Numbered from the stretch's first letter, positions 29,529 to 38,293 are shown. The stretch: 64,000 nt of DNA from Propionibacteriaceae bacterium (GCA_031261485.1 JAISJO010000031.1:1-64000), one strand, 5' to 3'. Numbers and translations are program-made. Notes: generated from the letters alone by a model not told the origin.

Positions 29529-30436
29529 CGTGATCTCCTCCACTGCCTCGGGCCGTACTGGGAGACCCAACGCCGAGGAAGTTCAGTGTGGCGCCCAGCA
29601 TTGTCTCTGTCGTCTGGAGTATAGAAGTCTTCGATGACGGGCAACCTCTCGCCCGGTTCCACCTGATCAATGCGCGCGGTGGCTAAGAGGCCACGGGTGT
29701 ACGGGTGGCGAGGAGAGTTCAGAACATCCTCGGTGGTGCCTCTTTCCACGATGCGTCCCGCGTGGATGACAGCGACTTCGTTGCACATCCGCGCCACCAG
29801 GTTGAGGTCGTGGGAGATGAACAGGCACGCCGCCCCAGACGCCGCCAGTTCCGAATCCAGGACATCCAGCACTTGGGTTTGGACTGTGGCGTCAAGGGCA
29901 GTCGTGGGCTCGTCACAAATAACCAAGGCAGGCCGGTTCATCAGTGCCATGGCAATGATGACCCTTTGTCTTTGCCCGCCGGACAATTCGTGAGGATAGG
30001 CGTTCGTGACCTTTCCGGCATCACTGAGCCCGACTCGGTCGAAGACCTGTTCGACACGGTCGCGGGTCGCCATGGGATTGCTGTCGCGGTGTAGAGAGAT
30101 CAACTCAGCGGCTTGCAATCCAACCTTCATCGTGGGGTCCAGTGCCGTCATGGGCTCCTGGAACACCATGGATAGCTTGCGGCCTCGTATCTTGGAGAAC
30201 TCCCTATCCCCCAGCGAGGCCAAGTTCGTCCCCCGGAAGAGGATCTCACCGCTGATATGGGCATTGTCGGGGAGCAGGCCCATGATGGCCGAGGCCAAGA
30301 CCGTCTTGCCCGAACCTGAGGCGCCGACCAGGCCGAGGCGCTGCCCATCGTCGACAGCCAGAGACACCTTGTCGAGGACAAGGTTGCGGTGGTGACCGAA
30401 GTCGACCGACAGGTCCTTTACATCGAGGACGCTCAT
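29525..30436 (-). CDS. Oligopeptide ABC importer ATPase, OppD/DppD type
   Basis: A 303-aa protein. Walker A 'GASGSGKTVLAS', signature 'LSGGQRQRVIIAMAL', Walker B 'LVICDEPTTALD', H-loop 'FISHDLNLVARM'. 'VFQEPMTALDPTMKVG' and 'HPYTRGLLAT' are characteristic of the OppD group. It pairs with the second ATPase to drive peptide or nickel/opine-like substrate uptake. It overlaps the genes on both sides. Confidence 0.91.
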   Translation of the reverse strand: MSVLDVKDLSVDFGHHRNLVLDKVSLAVDDGQRLGLVGASGSGKTVLASAIMGLLPDNAHISGEILFRGTNLASLGDREFSKIRGRKLSMVFQEPMTALDPTMKVGLQAAELISLHRDSNPMATRDRVEQVFDRVGLSDAGKVTNAYPHELSGGQRQRVIIAMALMNRPALVICDEPTTALDATVQTQVLDVLDSELAASGAACLFISHDLNLVARMCNEVAVIHAGRIVERGTTEDVLNSPRHPYTRGLLATARIDQVEPGERLPVIEDFYTPDDRDNAGRHTELPRRWVSQYGPRQWRRSR

Positions 30437-31236
30437 CGAACCTCCTGAAGCCGAGGGTCGAGGTAATCACGCACACCGTCGCCCAACAAGTTGAACCCGA
30501 GGACAGCCAAGGCGATGGCCGCGCCCGGGATAATTGCCTGCAAAGGCGCAGCGAACAGATTCGCGTCACGCAACATCCGTCCCCAGGTCGGCGTCGTGGG
30601 GGAAGCGGACAGTCCCAGGTAGGACAGACCAGCCTCAGCCAGGATGGCCATGGAGAAGGAGGCGGCCGCTTGGACTCCGAGCAAGGGGGCGATATTGGGC
30701 AGAACGTGGCGCAGAGCGATCATGGAACGCGGTGTGCCGGAGACTTCGGCGGCAAGGACATAGTCCTGGCTCATGATCGTCAAGGTGGCTGCCCTCGCCA
30801 TGCGCTGGAAGACCGGGATGGTGGCGATGCCGATGGCGACGGTGGCCGTGGTGACCGAGGCTCCCTTGGCGGCTGCCAAGAGGACAGCCAGGAGCAAGGT
30901 CGGCAGAGCGAAGAGGACGTCAGAGGCGCGACCAATGAGTTCTCCTGCGACTTTGCGGCCCATTCCTGCGATGATGCCCAAAGGCACGCCGATGAGTGCG
31001 GCGATGGCCACAGCGAGGATGCCCACCACCAGAGTCGTTTGTGCCCCGGTCATGATGCGCGAGAACGTGTCCATGCCGAGCCTGTCCGTGCCGAGAATGT
31101 GCGTCCATGACGGAGGCGAATAGCGGCTGGATGAGACGAGATTCGGGTTGTAGGGCGTCCATACCAAAGAGACAAGGGCAGACAGCGCGACGATACCGGC
31201 GAGTACCAGGCCAAACAGAACAGTGAAACGCTTCAT
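30433..31236 (-). CDS. Oligopeptide ABC importer permease, DppC/OppC type
   Basis: A 267-aa protein. The start at 31236 ('MKRFTVLFG') overlaps the previous stop; a longer frame upstream runs inside the other permease. An N-terminal helix and 'HILGTDRLGMDTFSRIMTGAQTTL' (the OppC signature region, here abbreviated) precede five further helices. The coupling EAA-like loop is 'AAEVSGTPRSMIALRHVLPN'. It forms the membrane channel with the upstream permease. Confidence 0.9.
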   Translation of the reverse strand: MKRFTVLFGLVLAGIVALSALVSLVWTPYNPNLVSSSRYSPPSWTHILGTDRLGMDTFSRIMTGAQTTLVVGILAVAIAALIGVPLGIIAGMGRKVAGELIGRASDVLFALPTLLLAVLLAAAKGASVTTATVAIGIATIPVFQRMARAATLTIMSQDYVLAAEVSGTPRSMIALRHVLPNIAPLLGVQAAASFSMAILAEAGLSYLGLSASPTTPTWGRMLRDANLFAAPLQAIIPGAAIALAVLGFNLLGDGVRDYLDPRLQEVR

Positions 31237-32195
31237 GCTCGCACCTGCCGTCGCAAACGAGGATCGATGGCGAAATAGAGCAGGTCGACCACGAAATTGA
31301 TGGCGAGCACAGCGAACACCAAGAGCATCCCCACTCCCTGGACTGTCATCAGGTCGCGGTTCAGAACAGAATCGATGAGCAGGGAACCCAGCCCGGGCAA
31401 GACAAAGACTCGCTCGACCAAGATGGCTCCCACAAGCAGGGACGCTGTCTGCATACCCAGGACTGTCACCAGCGACGTCGCCATGTTGCGCAGTCCGTGA
31501 CGCACGAGGCCAGCCCATTTGGTCCATCCGACAGAGCGGGCAGTGCGGTAATAGTCTTCGGTGAGGACGTCGATGAACCCGGCCCGGACATACCGCACAA
31601 GCAAACAGGACTGCACGATGACAAGAGAGGCCACGGGCAGGACCATGTGCCTCGCCCAATCAGAGAACCCCTTAGTCATCAGCGATGCGTACGAATTCGC
31701 GGGCAGCCAGCCAAGGATCACCGAGAACACGATGACCAGGACTGCGCCAGCGAAGAAGACAGGGATGGCCAGACCGATGTGGGACGCCCCATTGACAATC
31801 GCACCAAGGCCACGGCGGCGCATCATGGCTGCGACAAGGCCCAAGGGCACAGCCACGAGGGTGGACAGCGGAATGGACAGGGCCACCAGCCATCCTGTGA
31901 TGGCCAGACGCGGTGCGATCTGTCCGGAGACCGATTGGCCCGTGAGATAGGACGCGCCAAAGTCGCCGTGGAGCATTCCCAAGAGCCATTCGCCATAGCG
32001 CACTAGGAGAGGTCGGTCCAAGCCCCACTTCTGGCGTAGGGCCTCCACGGCGTCTGGGGTCGCGCCCAAACCGAGAGTCGCCTGAGCGACATCGCCAGGA
32101 AGCGCCTGGACGATGACAAATATGACCACTGAGGCGACCAAAGCCGTGCCGAGGAAGACGGCAAAGCGACGGGCGAACGCCCCGAGTAGGGTCAC
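31233..32195 (-). CDS. Oligopeptide ABC importer permease, DppB/OppB type
   Basis: A 320-aa protein with GTG start one base after the lipoprotein stop. N-terminal helix 'FLGTALVASVVIFVIVQAL' and 'PGDVAQATLG' are typical of OppB. The coupling loop is 'TEDYYRTARSVGWTKWAGLV', and 'VERVFVLPGLGSLLIDSV' is the conserved OppB C-terminal motif. Six membrane helices are apparent. Confidence 0.91.
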   Translation of the reverse strand: MTLLGAFARRFAVFLGTALVASVVIFVIVQALPGDVAQATLGLGATPDAVEALRQKWGLDRPLLVRYGEWLLGMLHGDFGASYLTGQSVSGQIAPRLAITGWLVALSIPLSTLVAVPLGLVAAMMRRRGLGAIVNGASHIGLAIPVFFAGAVLVIVFSVILGWLPANSYASLMTKGFSDWARHMVLPVASLVIVQSCLLVRYVRAGFIDVLTEDYYRTARSVGWTKWAGLVRHGLRNMATSLVTVLGMQTASLLVGAILVERVFVLPGLGSLLIDSVLNRDLMTVQGVGMLLVFAVLAINFVVDLLYFAIDPRLRRQVRA

Positions 32196-32196
32196 G

Positions 32197-33720
32197 TCAG
32201 CCCTTGGCAGCGATGGTCGTCACGTCGAAGCTCAGAGTCACAAGGTTCTCAGGAATGCCCGTGATCCCCACGCGAGCGACGATGAGATTCGGGAACATGA
32301 AGAGGAAGTCTGCGGCGGCGTCGTCGGCCAGAATCTTGGCGGCTGCCTTCATGTCCGTGATGAATTGGTCGCGGGGTTCCTGGTCGGCTTTGGTCAACAG
32401 AGCTTGGAAGGCGGGGTTGTCATAGTGCCAGTAATAGTCGGGGCTCGCCCATCTCGTGATGTCGCGCGCCTCGACGTGGGAGACGATGGTCATGTCGTAG
32501 TTCCCACCCAAGTACACGTCGGTCAGCCAGCGGGTGAAGTCGAGTTCCTCGATGGTCACTGTCACGCCCACCTGGGCCAGTTCGGAAGCGATGAACTGTG
32601 CGGCGGGGGTCGTGTACGGGGCGATGGGGATGCGCAGAGCCAGCGTGAGGCCGGAAGCGTAGCCCGCGTCGGCGAGGAGTTGACGGGCCTTGTCAGGGTC
32701 ATAGGGGTAGGTGTTGGACAGGTCCTCGTAGTAGGCGTCGGTCGGCACGTCCATCGAGCCGATGAGTTGTCCCTTGCCTCCCCATGCGGTGTTGACGAGA
32801 GCTTGGCGGTCAATGGCGTAATTGATGGCCTGACGCACCTTGAGATTGGACAGGGTCTCGCGGGAATGGTTGAAGCCGAGAACGACTTCCGCATTGGAGG
32901 ACCCTTCAATGATCTGGTACTTCGCCGTGTCGGAGAACTGGTTAAGCGAATCAGGGCTGGTCAACTCGCCGATGAGGTCGATGTCGCCGGACAGCATGGC
33001 GGAGACCATGGCGTTGGGGTCGGGGATGTAGCGGAAGACGACATGCTCGAAACGACCGGGCGTGCCCCAATAGGAGGGGTTCTTCTTCAACGTCACGCGG
33101 TCGCCCTGGACCCACGTGTCGTACATGTACGGGCCAGAGCCCATGGGGGCGGTGGCCAAGTCGGTGGCGGCGGGGTCGATGATGACCCCTGCGGTGGATG
33201 TCATGTCGTACACCCACAGGTTCGAGGGCCTCGACAAGGTGATGACCACTGTTCGAGTGTCCTTGGCCTCCACGGAGGAGATGATCGCCATGGACGACAC
33301 GATGGTGTTGTTCGTCGCAGTGCGCATCCGTTCGATGCTCGACTTCACCGCTTCAGCGTTCACCGGCGTGCCGGAAGCGAAAGTCGCCTTCGGATCGAGA
33401 TGGAAGGTGTACTTCAGGCCATCGGTGGACACTTCATAATCGGTAGCCAGCAGTGGTTTGATGGCACCGCTGGCATCCTGCTTGATGAGGGTTTCATACA
33501 CGTTGTAGAGCAGCACCTGCGGGATGGACGCAGCGTCTGAGACCGTGAGATCCAATGTGGCGGGTTCCAGCGTGAAACCCGCTGTCAGAGTGGTGGCGGC
33601 ACCATTGGTCGTGCCGGTGGTGGTCCCAGTCTCGTTGGGAGGTGATGGTGTACACCCCACCAGAACCGATAGGGCCGCAATGGCCGCGACACCGGCGACT
33701 GTAAGTCGGTTGAGCCTCAT
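32197..33720 (-). CDS. Oligopeptide-family substrate-binding lipoprotein
   Basis: A 507-aa SBP_bac_5 protein. The ATG at 33720 follows AAAGGA. A lipoprotein signal peptide (hydrophobic core 'VAGVAAIAALSVLVGC') puts the lipidated Cys at about residue 23. The mature protein carries 'TYPYDPDKARQLLADAGY', a family signature. It would capture peptides or related solutes outside the membrane. It is first in the operon SBP-permease-permease-ATPase-ATPase; spacing is 1-4 bp or overlapping throughout. Substrate cannot be read from sequence. Confidence 0.91.
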   Translation of the reverse strand: MRLNRLTVAGVAAIAALSVLVGCTPSPPNETGTTTGTTNGAATTLTAGFTLEPATLDLTVSDAASIPQVLLYNVYETLIKQDASGAIKPLLATDYEVSTDGLKYTFHLDPKATFASGTPVNAEAVKSSIERMRTATNNTIVSSMAIISSVEAKDTRTVVITLSRPSNLWVYDMTSTAGVIIDPAATDLATAPMGSGPYMYDTWVQGDRVTLKKNPSYWGTPGRFEHVVFRYIPDPNAMVSAMLSGDIDLIGELTSPDSLNQFSDTAKYQIIEGSSNAEVVLGFNHSRETLSNLKVRQAINYAIDRQALVNTAWGGKGQLIGSMDVPTDAYYEDLSNTYPYDPDKARQLLADAGYASGLTLALRIPIAPYTTPAAQFIASELAQVGVTVTIEELDFTRWLTDVYLGGNYDMTIVSHVEARDITRWASPDYYWHYDNPAFQALLTKADQEPRDQFITDMKAAAKILADDAAADFLFMFPNLIVARVGITGIPENLVTLSFDVTTIAAKG

Positions 33721-33806
33721 GAATAGTCCTTTCGTCATCTGGCCCGTACAGTCTAGTGGCATGTGTGTCAAGTGGCTCGCAAACCGTCCACAAATAGCTG
33801 TGTTCC

Positions 33807-33850
33807 AAAACAAAAGGTTCCTGACTCGCGTTTCGGCAAGTCAGGAACCT
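33807..33850 (-). terminator. Terminator after initiator tRNA
   Basis: A perfect 12-bp stem (33815-33826 with 33839-33850) is followed on the minus strand by TTTTGTTTT. It lies eight bases after the 3' end of tRNA-fMet. Confidence 0.88.
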
Positions 33851-33857
33851 CTATTCG

Positions 33858-33931
33858 TAGCGGGAACAGGATTTGAACCTGTGACCTCTGGGTTATGAGC
33901 CCAGCGAGCTACCGAGCTGCTCCATCCCGCG
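33858..33931 (-). tRNA. Initiator tRNA-Met(CAT)
   Basis: A 74-nt cloverleaf. The 5' strand starts CGCGGGA; position 1 (C) faces U at 72, the unpaired first base that marks initiator tRNAs. The anticodon stem has the three G-C pairs of initiators (loop CTCATAA between GGG and CCC), and the T arm has GGTTCAAATCC. CCA is not encoded. Confidence 0.96.
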
Positions 33932-34059
33932 TCGGTCTAACCATCTTACCGCGCCGAGCGACCAACCCCCAAACCCGCGGGCTGGCTCACGCTCCACAGC
34001 TCGCCTTCACACCATTGGCGATGCGCCACTGCCCGCGCATGCGCACTAAGCTAGGGCCT

Positions 34060-34515
34060 ATGGATAATTCTGACATTTTCATCTGCATCGATCACGTCGG
34101 CTATGCCGTCCTCAACCTTGATGACGCCATTGAGTTTCACACGAAGAAGCTGGGATGGCGCCTGCTTCACCGCGAAACCAATGAGGAACAAGGTGTTGAG
34201 GAGGCCATGCTCGGCACCAGTGAGCAGCTTCCCCAGTCCGCGCAGGTCCAACTCTTGGCCCCGCTCAATGACTCCTCGACCATCGCCAAGTGGATCGCCA
34301 ACAACGGTGGCAAGGGCGGTATCCAGCAGGTCTGCTACCGTGTGGCTGATATCGACAAGGCTTCCGAGCAACTGCGCTCCGCTGGCGTGCGCCTGCTGTA
34401 CACCGAACCCAAGATCGGCACTGGCGGCTCGCGCATCCAGTTCGCCCATCCCAAGGACACGGGCGGCATCTTGCTGGAGATCGTCGAACCTGTCGCTGGT
34501 GGACATCACGCATAG
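34060..34515 (+). CDS. mce: Methylmalonyl-CoA epimerase
   Basis: A 151-aa protein. The ATG at 34060 opens 'MDNSDIFICIDHVGYAVLN'; the longer frame runs through the tRNA and is not used. Two glyoxalase/VOC modules are visible, with metal ligands likely at His in 'CIDHVGYA', 'GIQQVCYRVADI' and Glu in 'GILLEIVEP'. It interconverts (R)- and (S)-methylmalonyl-CoA. A cobalamin adenosyltransferase 3.3 kb away supports a B12-dependent methylmalonyl-CoA mutase in this organism. Confidence 0.88.
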   Translation: MDNSDIFICIDHVGYAVLNLDDAIEFHTKKLGWRLLHRETNEEQGVEEAMLGTSEQLPQSAQVQLLAPLNDSSTIAKWIANNGGKGGIQQVCYRVADIDKASEQLRSAGVRLLYTEPKIGTGGSRIQFAHPKDTGGILLEIVEPVAGGHHA

Positions 34516-34557
34516 TAGCTAGTAGGCAACGACTTGTAGCTCGTAGGCAACTACTTG
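34516..34557. repeat. 21-bp tandem duplication after the epimerase gene
   Basis: Bases 34516-34536 and 34537-34557 are identical at 19 of 21 positions and directly adjacent, starting one base after the epimerase stop codon. Confidence 0.85.
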
Positions 34558-34590
34558 CGACCGCCCGTGGCATTGGGTGAGAGCATGAAG

Positions 34591-34629
34591 TACAATCGGG
34601 GTCATCCCAGGTTTTCTTGGGGTGACCCC
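34591..34629 (+). promoter_or_regulatory. Possible -10 box and 5' hairpin before the DivIVA-like gene
   Basis: TACAAT (34591-34596) resembles a -10 element. It is followed at once by a 12-bp stem (34598-34609 with 34618-34629, one G-U pair) and an 8-nt loop containing TTTT. No -35 at normal spacing is clear. The hairpin would be at the very 5' end of the transcript, about 26 bases before the start codon. Confidence 0.4.
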
Positions 34630-34655
34630 GCTTTCATGATGTGAAGGGAATCGTA

Positions 34656-35891
34656 ATGTCAGATTCGGACCAGGGCCTTGGGCTCTTTGAGGACAATGCC
34701 ACTGCGGCTGGGTCCTTCCCGCTCCAAATGCGCGGTTATGCCAAGGAGCATGTGGATGCGTACATCAAGAAGCTGGAGATCCAGTTGACGGACTTGCGCC
34801 ACCAGATCTCGACTGCGCCGACTGCTTCCTCCGCCGAGGCGCCTGCGGCCACACAGGGCGCGGCGGACATGAACCGGCTTTCCGGTCATGCTGCACAGAT
34901 TCTCCAAGCGTCTCAGGCCAAGTCTGACGAGATGTTGACTAGTGCCACCGCTGAAGCCCAACGCATCATCACCGAGGCGACCACTGCGGCTCAGGAATTG
35001 CGCTTGGCTGGTCAGTCCGATGTCGACGCCCTTCGCACCGCCGCTCAGAACAATCTCGCGTCTGCTCGGGAGGCCCAGACCAAGGAACTCCAGTCGATGC
35101 TCGACCGCGCCAAGGCTGATGTCGAATCGACCCGTGCGTCGGCACAGGCTCACGCGGAATCCCTGGTCACTCAGGCTCAGCATGACGCTGCGGGCATTGT
35201 GGACGCCGCCAAGCGTGAAGCGGAGCAGATTCGCAACAAGTCGGAACATGAGGCCACAACAGCACTTGCCACTGCGCAGGCTTCGCGTGACTCGCTCGTG
35301 GCTGAAGCCCACAAGACCATGGAAGAGGCACACGCGGCAAAGTCCGCTGCTCTGGCCGAAATCGCCGCACGTCAAGAAGCGTCTGCCACGAAGCTGGCTG
35401 ATGAGTCCCAATTGGCCGCTTCCATCCGCTCGACAGCCATCGCTGAAGCCGAGCAGATCCGCAAAGACGGCACAGCCCATGCCCAGCAATTGCTGGAAGC
35501 CGCCCACAACGACGCCTCTGCCCAACAGACCAAACTGGCAACGGAAGCTGCCAATCGTCGGACCAAACTCCAGGCGGACATCACCGCTCTCCAGCAGCGC
35601 AAGCGCGCCATCACCCAGCAATTGGGCAACCTGTTTGGCCTGGGCGCTGCGGCGGCTTCGGAGTTCCCAGAAGACCGTTGGGAAGACTTGCCTGAGGTGA
35701 CCTTCGAGAGGGCAGATGGCACTCCCGTCGCCGCTCGCGCCGTGGCGGCCCCGAGCGAGGGCGATGGTCCCGTCAGCGATGAGGCGGACGAGGATTCGAA
35801 TGTTTCCGCTCGCCACATGGTCGGCGATATCGAGGACGTGGTGGACTCCGACGATGAAACCCCCCAGAACTGGGTCGAAGAGACTGAGTAG
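34656..35891 (+). CDS. DivIVA-like Ala-rich coiled-coil protein
   Basis: A 411-aa protein. The ATG at 34656 follows AAGGGA. A short N-terminal DivIVA-type region ('FPLQMRGYAKEHVDAYIKKLEIQ') is followed by a long Ala/Gln/Glu/Thr-rich coiled coil (about residues 70-320) and an acidic C-terminal tail. Such proteins build polar or cytoskeletal scaffolds in actinobacteria (Wag31, Scy and FilP relatives). It is not the canonical divIVA, which lies in the dcw cluster. It stands alone, convergent with nucS. Repetitive 'AEAEQIRK'-type blocks suggest heptad periodicity. Confidence 0.75.
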   Translation: MSDSDQGLGLFEDNATAAGSFPLQMRGYAKEHVDAYIKKLEIQLTDLRHQISTAPTASSAEAPAATQGAADMNRLSGHAAQILQASQAKSDEMLTSATAEAQRIITEATTAAQELRLAGQSDVDALRTAAQNNLASAREAQTKELQSMLDRAKADVESTRASAQAHAESLVTQAQHDAAGIVDAAKREAEQIRNKSEHEATTALATAQASRDSLVAEAHKTMEEAHAAKSAALAEIAARQEASATKLADESQLAASIRSTAIAEAEQIRKDGTAHAQQLLEAAHNDASAQQTKLATEAANRRTKLQADITALQQRKRAITQQLGNLFGLGAAAASEFPEDRWEDLPEVTFERADGTPVAARAVAAPSEGDGPVSDEADEDSNVSARHMVGDIEDVVDSDDETPQNWVEETE

Positions 35892-35905
35892 GCGGGTAGG
35901 CGGTT

Positions 35906-35931
35906 GTCCAGCGTTCAGGTCCAGCGTTCAG
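35906..35931. repeat. Perfect 13-bp tandem duplication at the nucS stop
   Basis: GTCCAGCGTTCAG occurs twice without a gap (35906-35918, 35919-35931). The second copy contains the nucS stop codon (TCA on this strand, 35928-35930). Confidence 0.9.
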
Positions 35932-36599
35932 AACAACCGGTCGTCGTCGGGTTCTAGGCCGCGCAGTGCGTCGTAATCCACGCTGACGCACGCAATACCC
36001 CGGTCGGTGGCTAAGACTTTGGCTTGCGGTTTGATGACCTGAGCCGCGAAGATGCCCTCGACGTCGCCCAGTAGTGGGTCGCGCCTCATGAGGTCGAGAT
36101 ATCGGGTCAACTGCTCGACACCGTCGATTTCCCCTCGCCTCTTCACTTCGACCGCGACGTACGTCCCTGTGGCAGAACGGCATAGGAGGTCCACGGGTCC
36201 AATGGGGGTGAAATACTCTCGGCGAACCAGACTCAGGCCGGGTCGCAGACTCTCGGGGTGGTCGGCGAGCAACTCCTGGAGGTGCTTCTCCACCCCATCC
36301 TTCTCCAGGCCAGGGTCGATTCCGAGATCGTATTCTTGGTCAGACTCCACATCAGCCAGAGCGATTCTCAGGGTATCGGGGCCCTTGCTCGTGACGCGCC
36401 AGACCACGTCGTCGCCAGCCCGCTCAATGGTGAGGGTGCAGGGCGCACCCATCCAGTTGAGTGGTTTGTACGCCCCTCCGTCGCTGTGAATGGACACAGA
36501 ACCGTCCGATTTGATCATGATGAGGCGCTTGGCCATCGGAAGGTGGGCCGACAGACGGCCCGAGTAATCCACTTCGCAGGTGGCAACGACGAGTCGCAT
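35928..36599 (-). CDS. nucS: Mismatch-specific endonuclease NucS/EndoMS
   Basis: A 223-aa protein. The N-terminal dimerisation domain ('[19 protein letters not shown]') is followed by a RecB-like nuclease with 'GPVDLLCRS' and '[21 protein letters not shown]', giving the D-ExK catalytic set. NucS replaces MutS-MutL mismatch repair in actinobacteria by cutting both strands at mismatches. The ATG overlaps the stop of the cyclophilin lipoprotein gene (TGATG), so translation is coupled. The canonical clamp-binding C terminus ends here in 'DDDRLF'. Confidence 0.95.
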   Translation of the reverse strand: MRLVVATCEVDYSGRLSAHLPMAKRLIMIKSDGSVSIHSDGGAYKPLNWMGAPCTLTIERAGDDVVWRVTSKGPDTLRIALADVESDQEYDLGIDPGLEKDGVEKHLQELLADHPESLRPGLSLVRREYFTPIGPVDLLCRSATGTYVAVEVKRRGEIDGVEQLTRYLDLMRRDPLLGDVEGIFAAQVIKPQAKVLATDRGIACVSVDYDALRGLEPDDDRLF

Positions 36600-37369
36600 C
36601 AGCCGTTGACTTCAGCCACGGCCTTGATGTGCCCGCCTTCCTTGGGCGCCGAGCCTTGAGCGTTCGAGGGGTCCACCCCGCCTTGGGCGGCAATGGCCTC
36701 GATGACCTGCATCCCTGCTGCGTCGACCGAACCGAAGACTGTGTACGACGGCGCCAGTCGGACACCGTCAGCGATGATAATGAAGAACTGCGAGCCATTC
36801 GTGTTTGGCCCTGCGTTCGCCATGGCGAGGGTGCCGTAAGGATAGGTCTCTGTGCCCGTCAGTTCGTCGGCATAGCGGTAGCCGGGGCCGCCGCGACCTG
36901 TCGCCGTTGGGTCGCCGCACTGCAAGACGAAATCGGGAGCCAGTCGGTGGCACGATGTGTCGTCAAAGTATCCTTGGTCCGCGAGGGACTCGAAGGAATT
37001 GACCGTGCACGGTGCTTTTGAGCGGTCCATGGTCAATGTCACGTCGCCTGCGTCCATGTGCATGACGAACGAGACTGTTCCTGTGGCTTGGGCAGTGGAG
37101 GACGGAGGGGATACAGGTTTGGCTGCCGTCCCGTCTGCGAGATAGCCGCACTGGACCGTATCGCCTGACGTCGTCGTACCGTCCGTGCCTTGGCTCGCGG
37201 CCTGGGTGGCGGTGGCGGCACTTGTGGCAGGGGATGTCGCGGCGCTGCCAGTGGGGGCGGTGGCAGGGGCGCTCTGCGTCGTGTCCCCTATGGGCGCGCC
37301 GCATCCTGAGAGAAATAACAATGGGATGGCAAGGGAGAATGCGAGCGATGAGAAGCGGCGACCGTTCAT
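36599..37369 (-). CDS. Cyclophilin-type peptidyl-prolyl isomerase lipoprotein
   Basis: A 256-aa protein; ATG at 37369 follows AAAGG. The signal peptide ends in a lipobox 'FLSGC' (lipidated Cys about 23). A Ser/Thr/Ala-rich linker (about 25-85) precedes a cyclophilin domain with '[25 protein letters not shown]' features (quoted in part: '[12 protein letters not shown]') and 'NTNGSQFFI'. It would assist folding outside the membrane. The catalytic Arg is present in 'HRLAP', one residue off the usual 'FHRV' context. It is directly coupled to nucS. Confidence 0.9.
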   Translation of the reverse strand: MNGRRFSSLAFSLAIPLLFLSGCGAPIGDTTQSAPATAPTGSAATSPATSAATATQAASQGTDGTTTSGDTVQCGYLADGTAAKPVSPPSSTAQATGTVSFVMHMDAGDVTLTMDRSKAPCTVNSFESLADQGYFDDTSCHRLAPDFVLQCGDPTATGRGGPGYRYADELTGTETYPYGTLAMANAGPNTNGSQFFIIIADGVRLAPSYTVFGSVDAAGMQVIEAIAAQGGVDPSNAQGSAPKEGGHIKAVAEVNG

Positions 37370-37399
37370 GGATGAACCTTTCCACAGTACGATTGAGTC

Positions 37400-37975
37400 A
37401 TGGTGAACCTGACCAGAATATACACTCGCACGGGCGATCAGGGTCAGACGCGGCTGGCCAACAATGAATCCGTCCCCAAGACCGACCCGCGACTGTCGGC
37501 CTATGGGACTGTGGATGAGGCCAACTCGGCGCTGGGTTGGGCTCTGGCTGTGCCCGATATCGACCCCGGCATGGCAGATGTGCTCACGCGGGTGCAAAAT
37601 GACTTGTTCGACGCGGGAGCGGACTTGGCGACGCCCTTGGATGCTTCTTCGGATCGCCCGGCCCTGCGAGTGGAGCAGGCGTGGGTGGATCGTTTGGAAG
37701 ATTGGTGCGATACCTTCGGAGAAGACCTCCCGTCGTTGCGTTCCTTCCTCTTGCCAGGCGGCACAGAGCTGTCGGCTCGGCTCAACATCGTCCGTACAAT
37801 TGTACGGCGCGCAGAGCGAGAGGCGTGGGCCGCAGGCGAGGAGACTTCTGTGAACCCCCTTGCCCTGCAATACTTGAACCGCTTGTCAGACCTGCTTTTC
37901 ATCCTGGGACGTCACGCCAATCGTCTGGCCGGAGTTGATGAGGTTCTGTGGGTTCCCGCTGGGGACCATGCCTAA
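37400..37975 (+). CDS. Cob(I)alamin adenosyltransferase, PduO type
   Basis: A 191-aa protein. 'IYTRTGDQGQTRL' near the N terminus and 'NIVRTIVRRAEREAW' are the ATP- and cobalamin-site signatures of PduO-type transferases. It attaches the adenosyl group to reduced cobalamin to make coenzyme B12 for mutases. It overlaps the following small gene by 8 bp. The nearby epimerase indicates use in methylmalonyl-CoA metabolism. Confidence 0.93.
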   Translation: MVNLTRIYTRTGDQGQTRLANNESVPKTDPRLSAYGTVDEANSALGWALAVPDIDPGMADVLTRVQNDLFDAGADLATPLDASSDRPALRVEQAWVDRLEDWCDTFGEDLPSLRSFLLPGGTELSARLNIVRTIVRRAEREAWAAGEETSVNPLALQYLNRLSDLLFILGRHANRLAGVDEVLWVPAGDHA

Positions 37976-38246
37976 TACTCGGCGACTTTCGAAACATGTA
38001 CGACCGGCTCGGCCCCTGGCTGACGGGCATACGCACGCAGAGACCAAATCGGATGGGCGGTGGATTGTCCGTACAATGTCCGGCGCGCGTGCGGAGAAGG
38101 TGTATATCTGTCCCGGCTGCCAGTCCCCCATCCCGATGGGAACTGCCCACGTCGTCGTGTGGCCCCACACGCCGTCACTACTGACAGACAAGGCCGTGGA
38201 CGAACGCCGCCATTGGCACACGTCGTGTTGGGAGCGTCGGCGCTAG
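37968..38246 (+). CDS. Conserved actinobacterial small zinc-ribbon-like protein
   Basis: A 92-aa protein starting at the ATG at 37968 inside the adenosyltransferase gene. 'VYICPGCQSPIPMGTAHVVVWP' supplies a CxxC pair (shown within 20 residues as 'YICPGCQSPIPMG'), and 'RRHWHTSCWERRR' supplies His and Cys; together these could bind zinc. The pattern matches a widespread actinobacterial protein of unknown function found near nucS and adenosyltransferase genes. Basic residues at both ends would allow nucleic-acid contact. Confidence 0.75.
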   Translation: MPNTRRLSKHVRPARPLADGHTHAETKSDGRWIVRTMSGARAEKVYICPGCQSPIPMGTAHVVVWPHTPSLLTDKAVDERRHWHTSCWERRR

Positions 38247-38293
38247 AACGAACGACATTGTTGGTCGTGAACTCTTTGCCCTGTGCGAAAAGT

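Noticed and set aside
32113-33540. 475-codon plus-strand frame opposite the substrate-binding lipoprotein
   Set aside because: Composition is Val/Gly/His/Arg shadow sequence and the opposite strand encodes a clear lipoprotein.
33895-34059. N-terminal extension of the methylmalonyl-CoA epimerase frame
   Set aside because: The extension reads through the initiator tRNA gene and is not part of the protein family.
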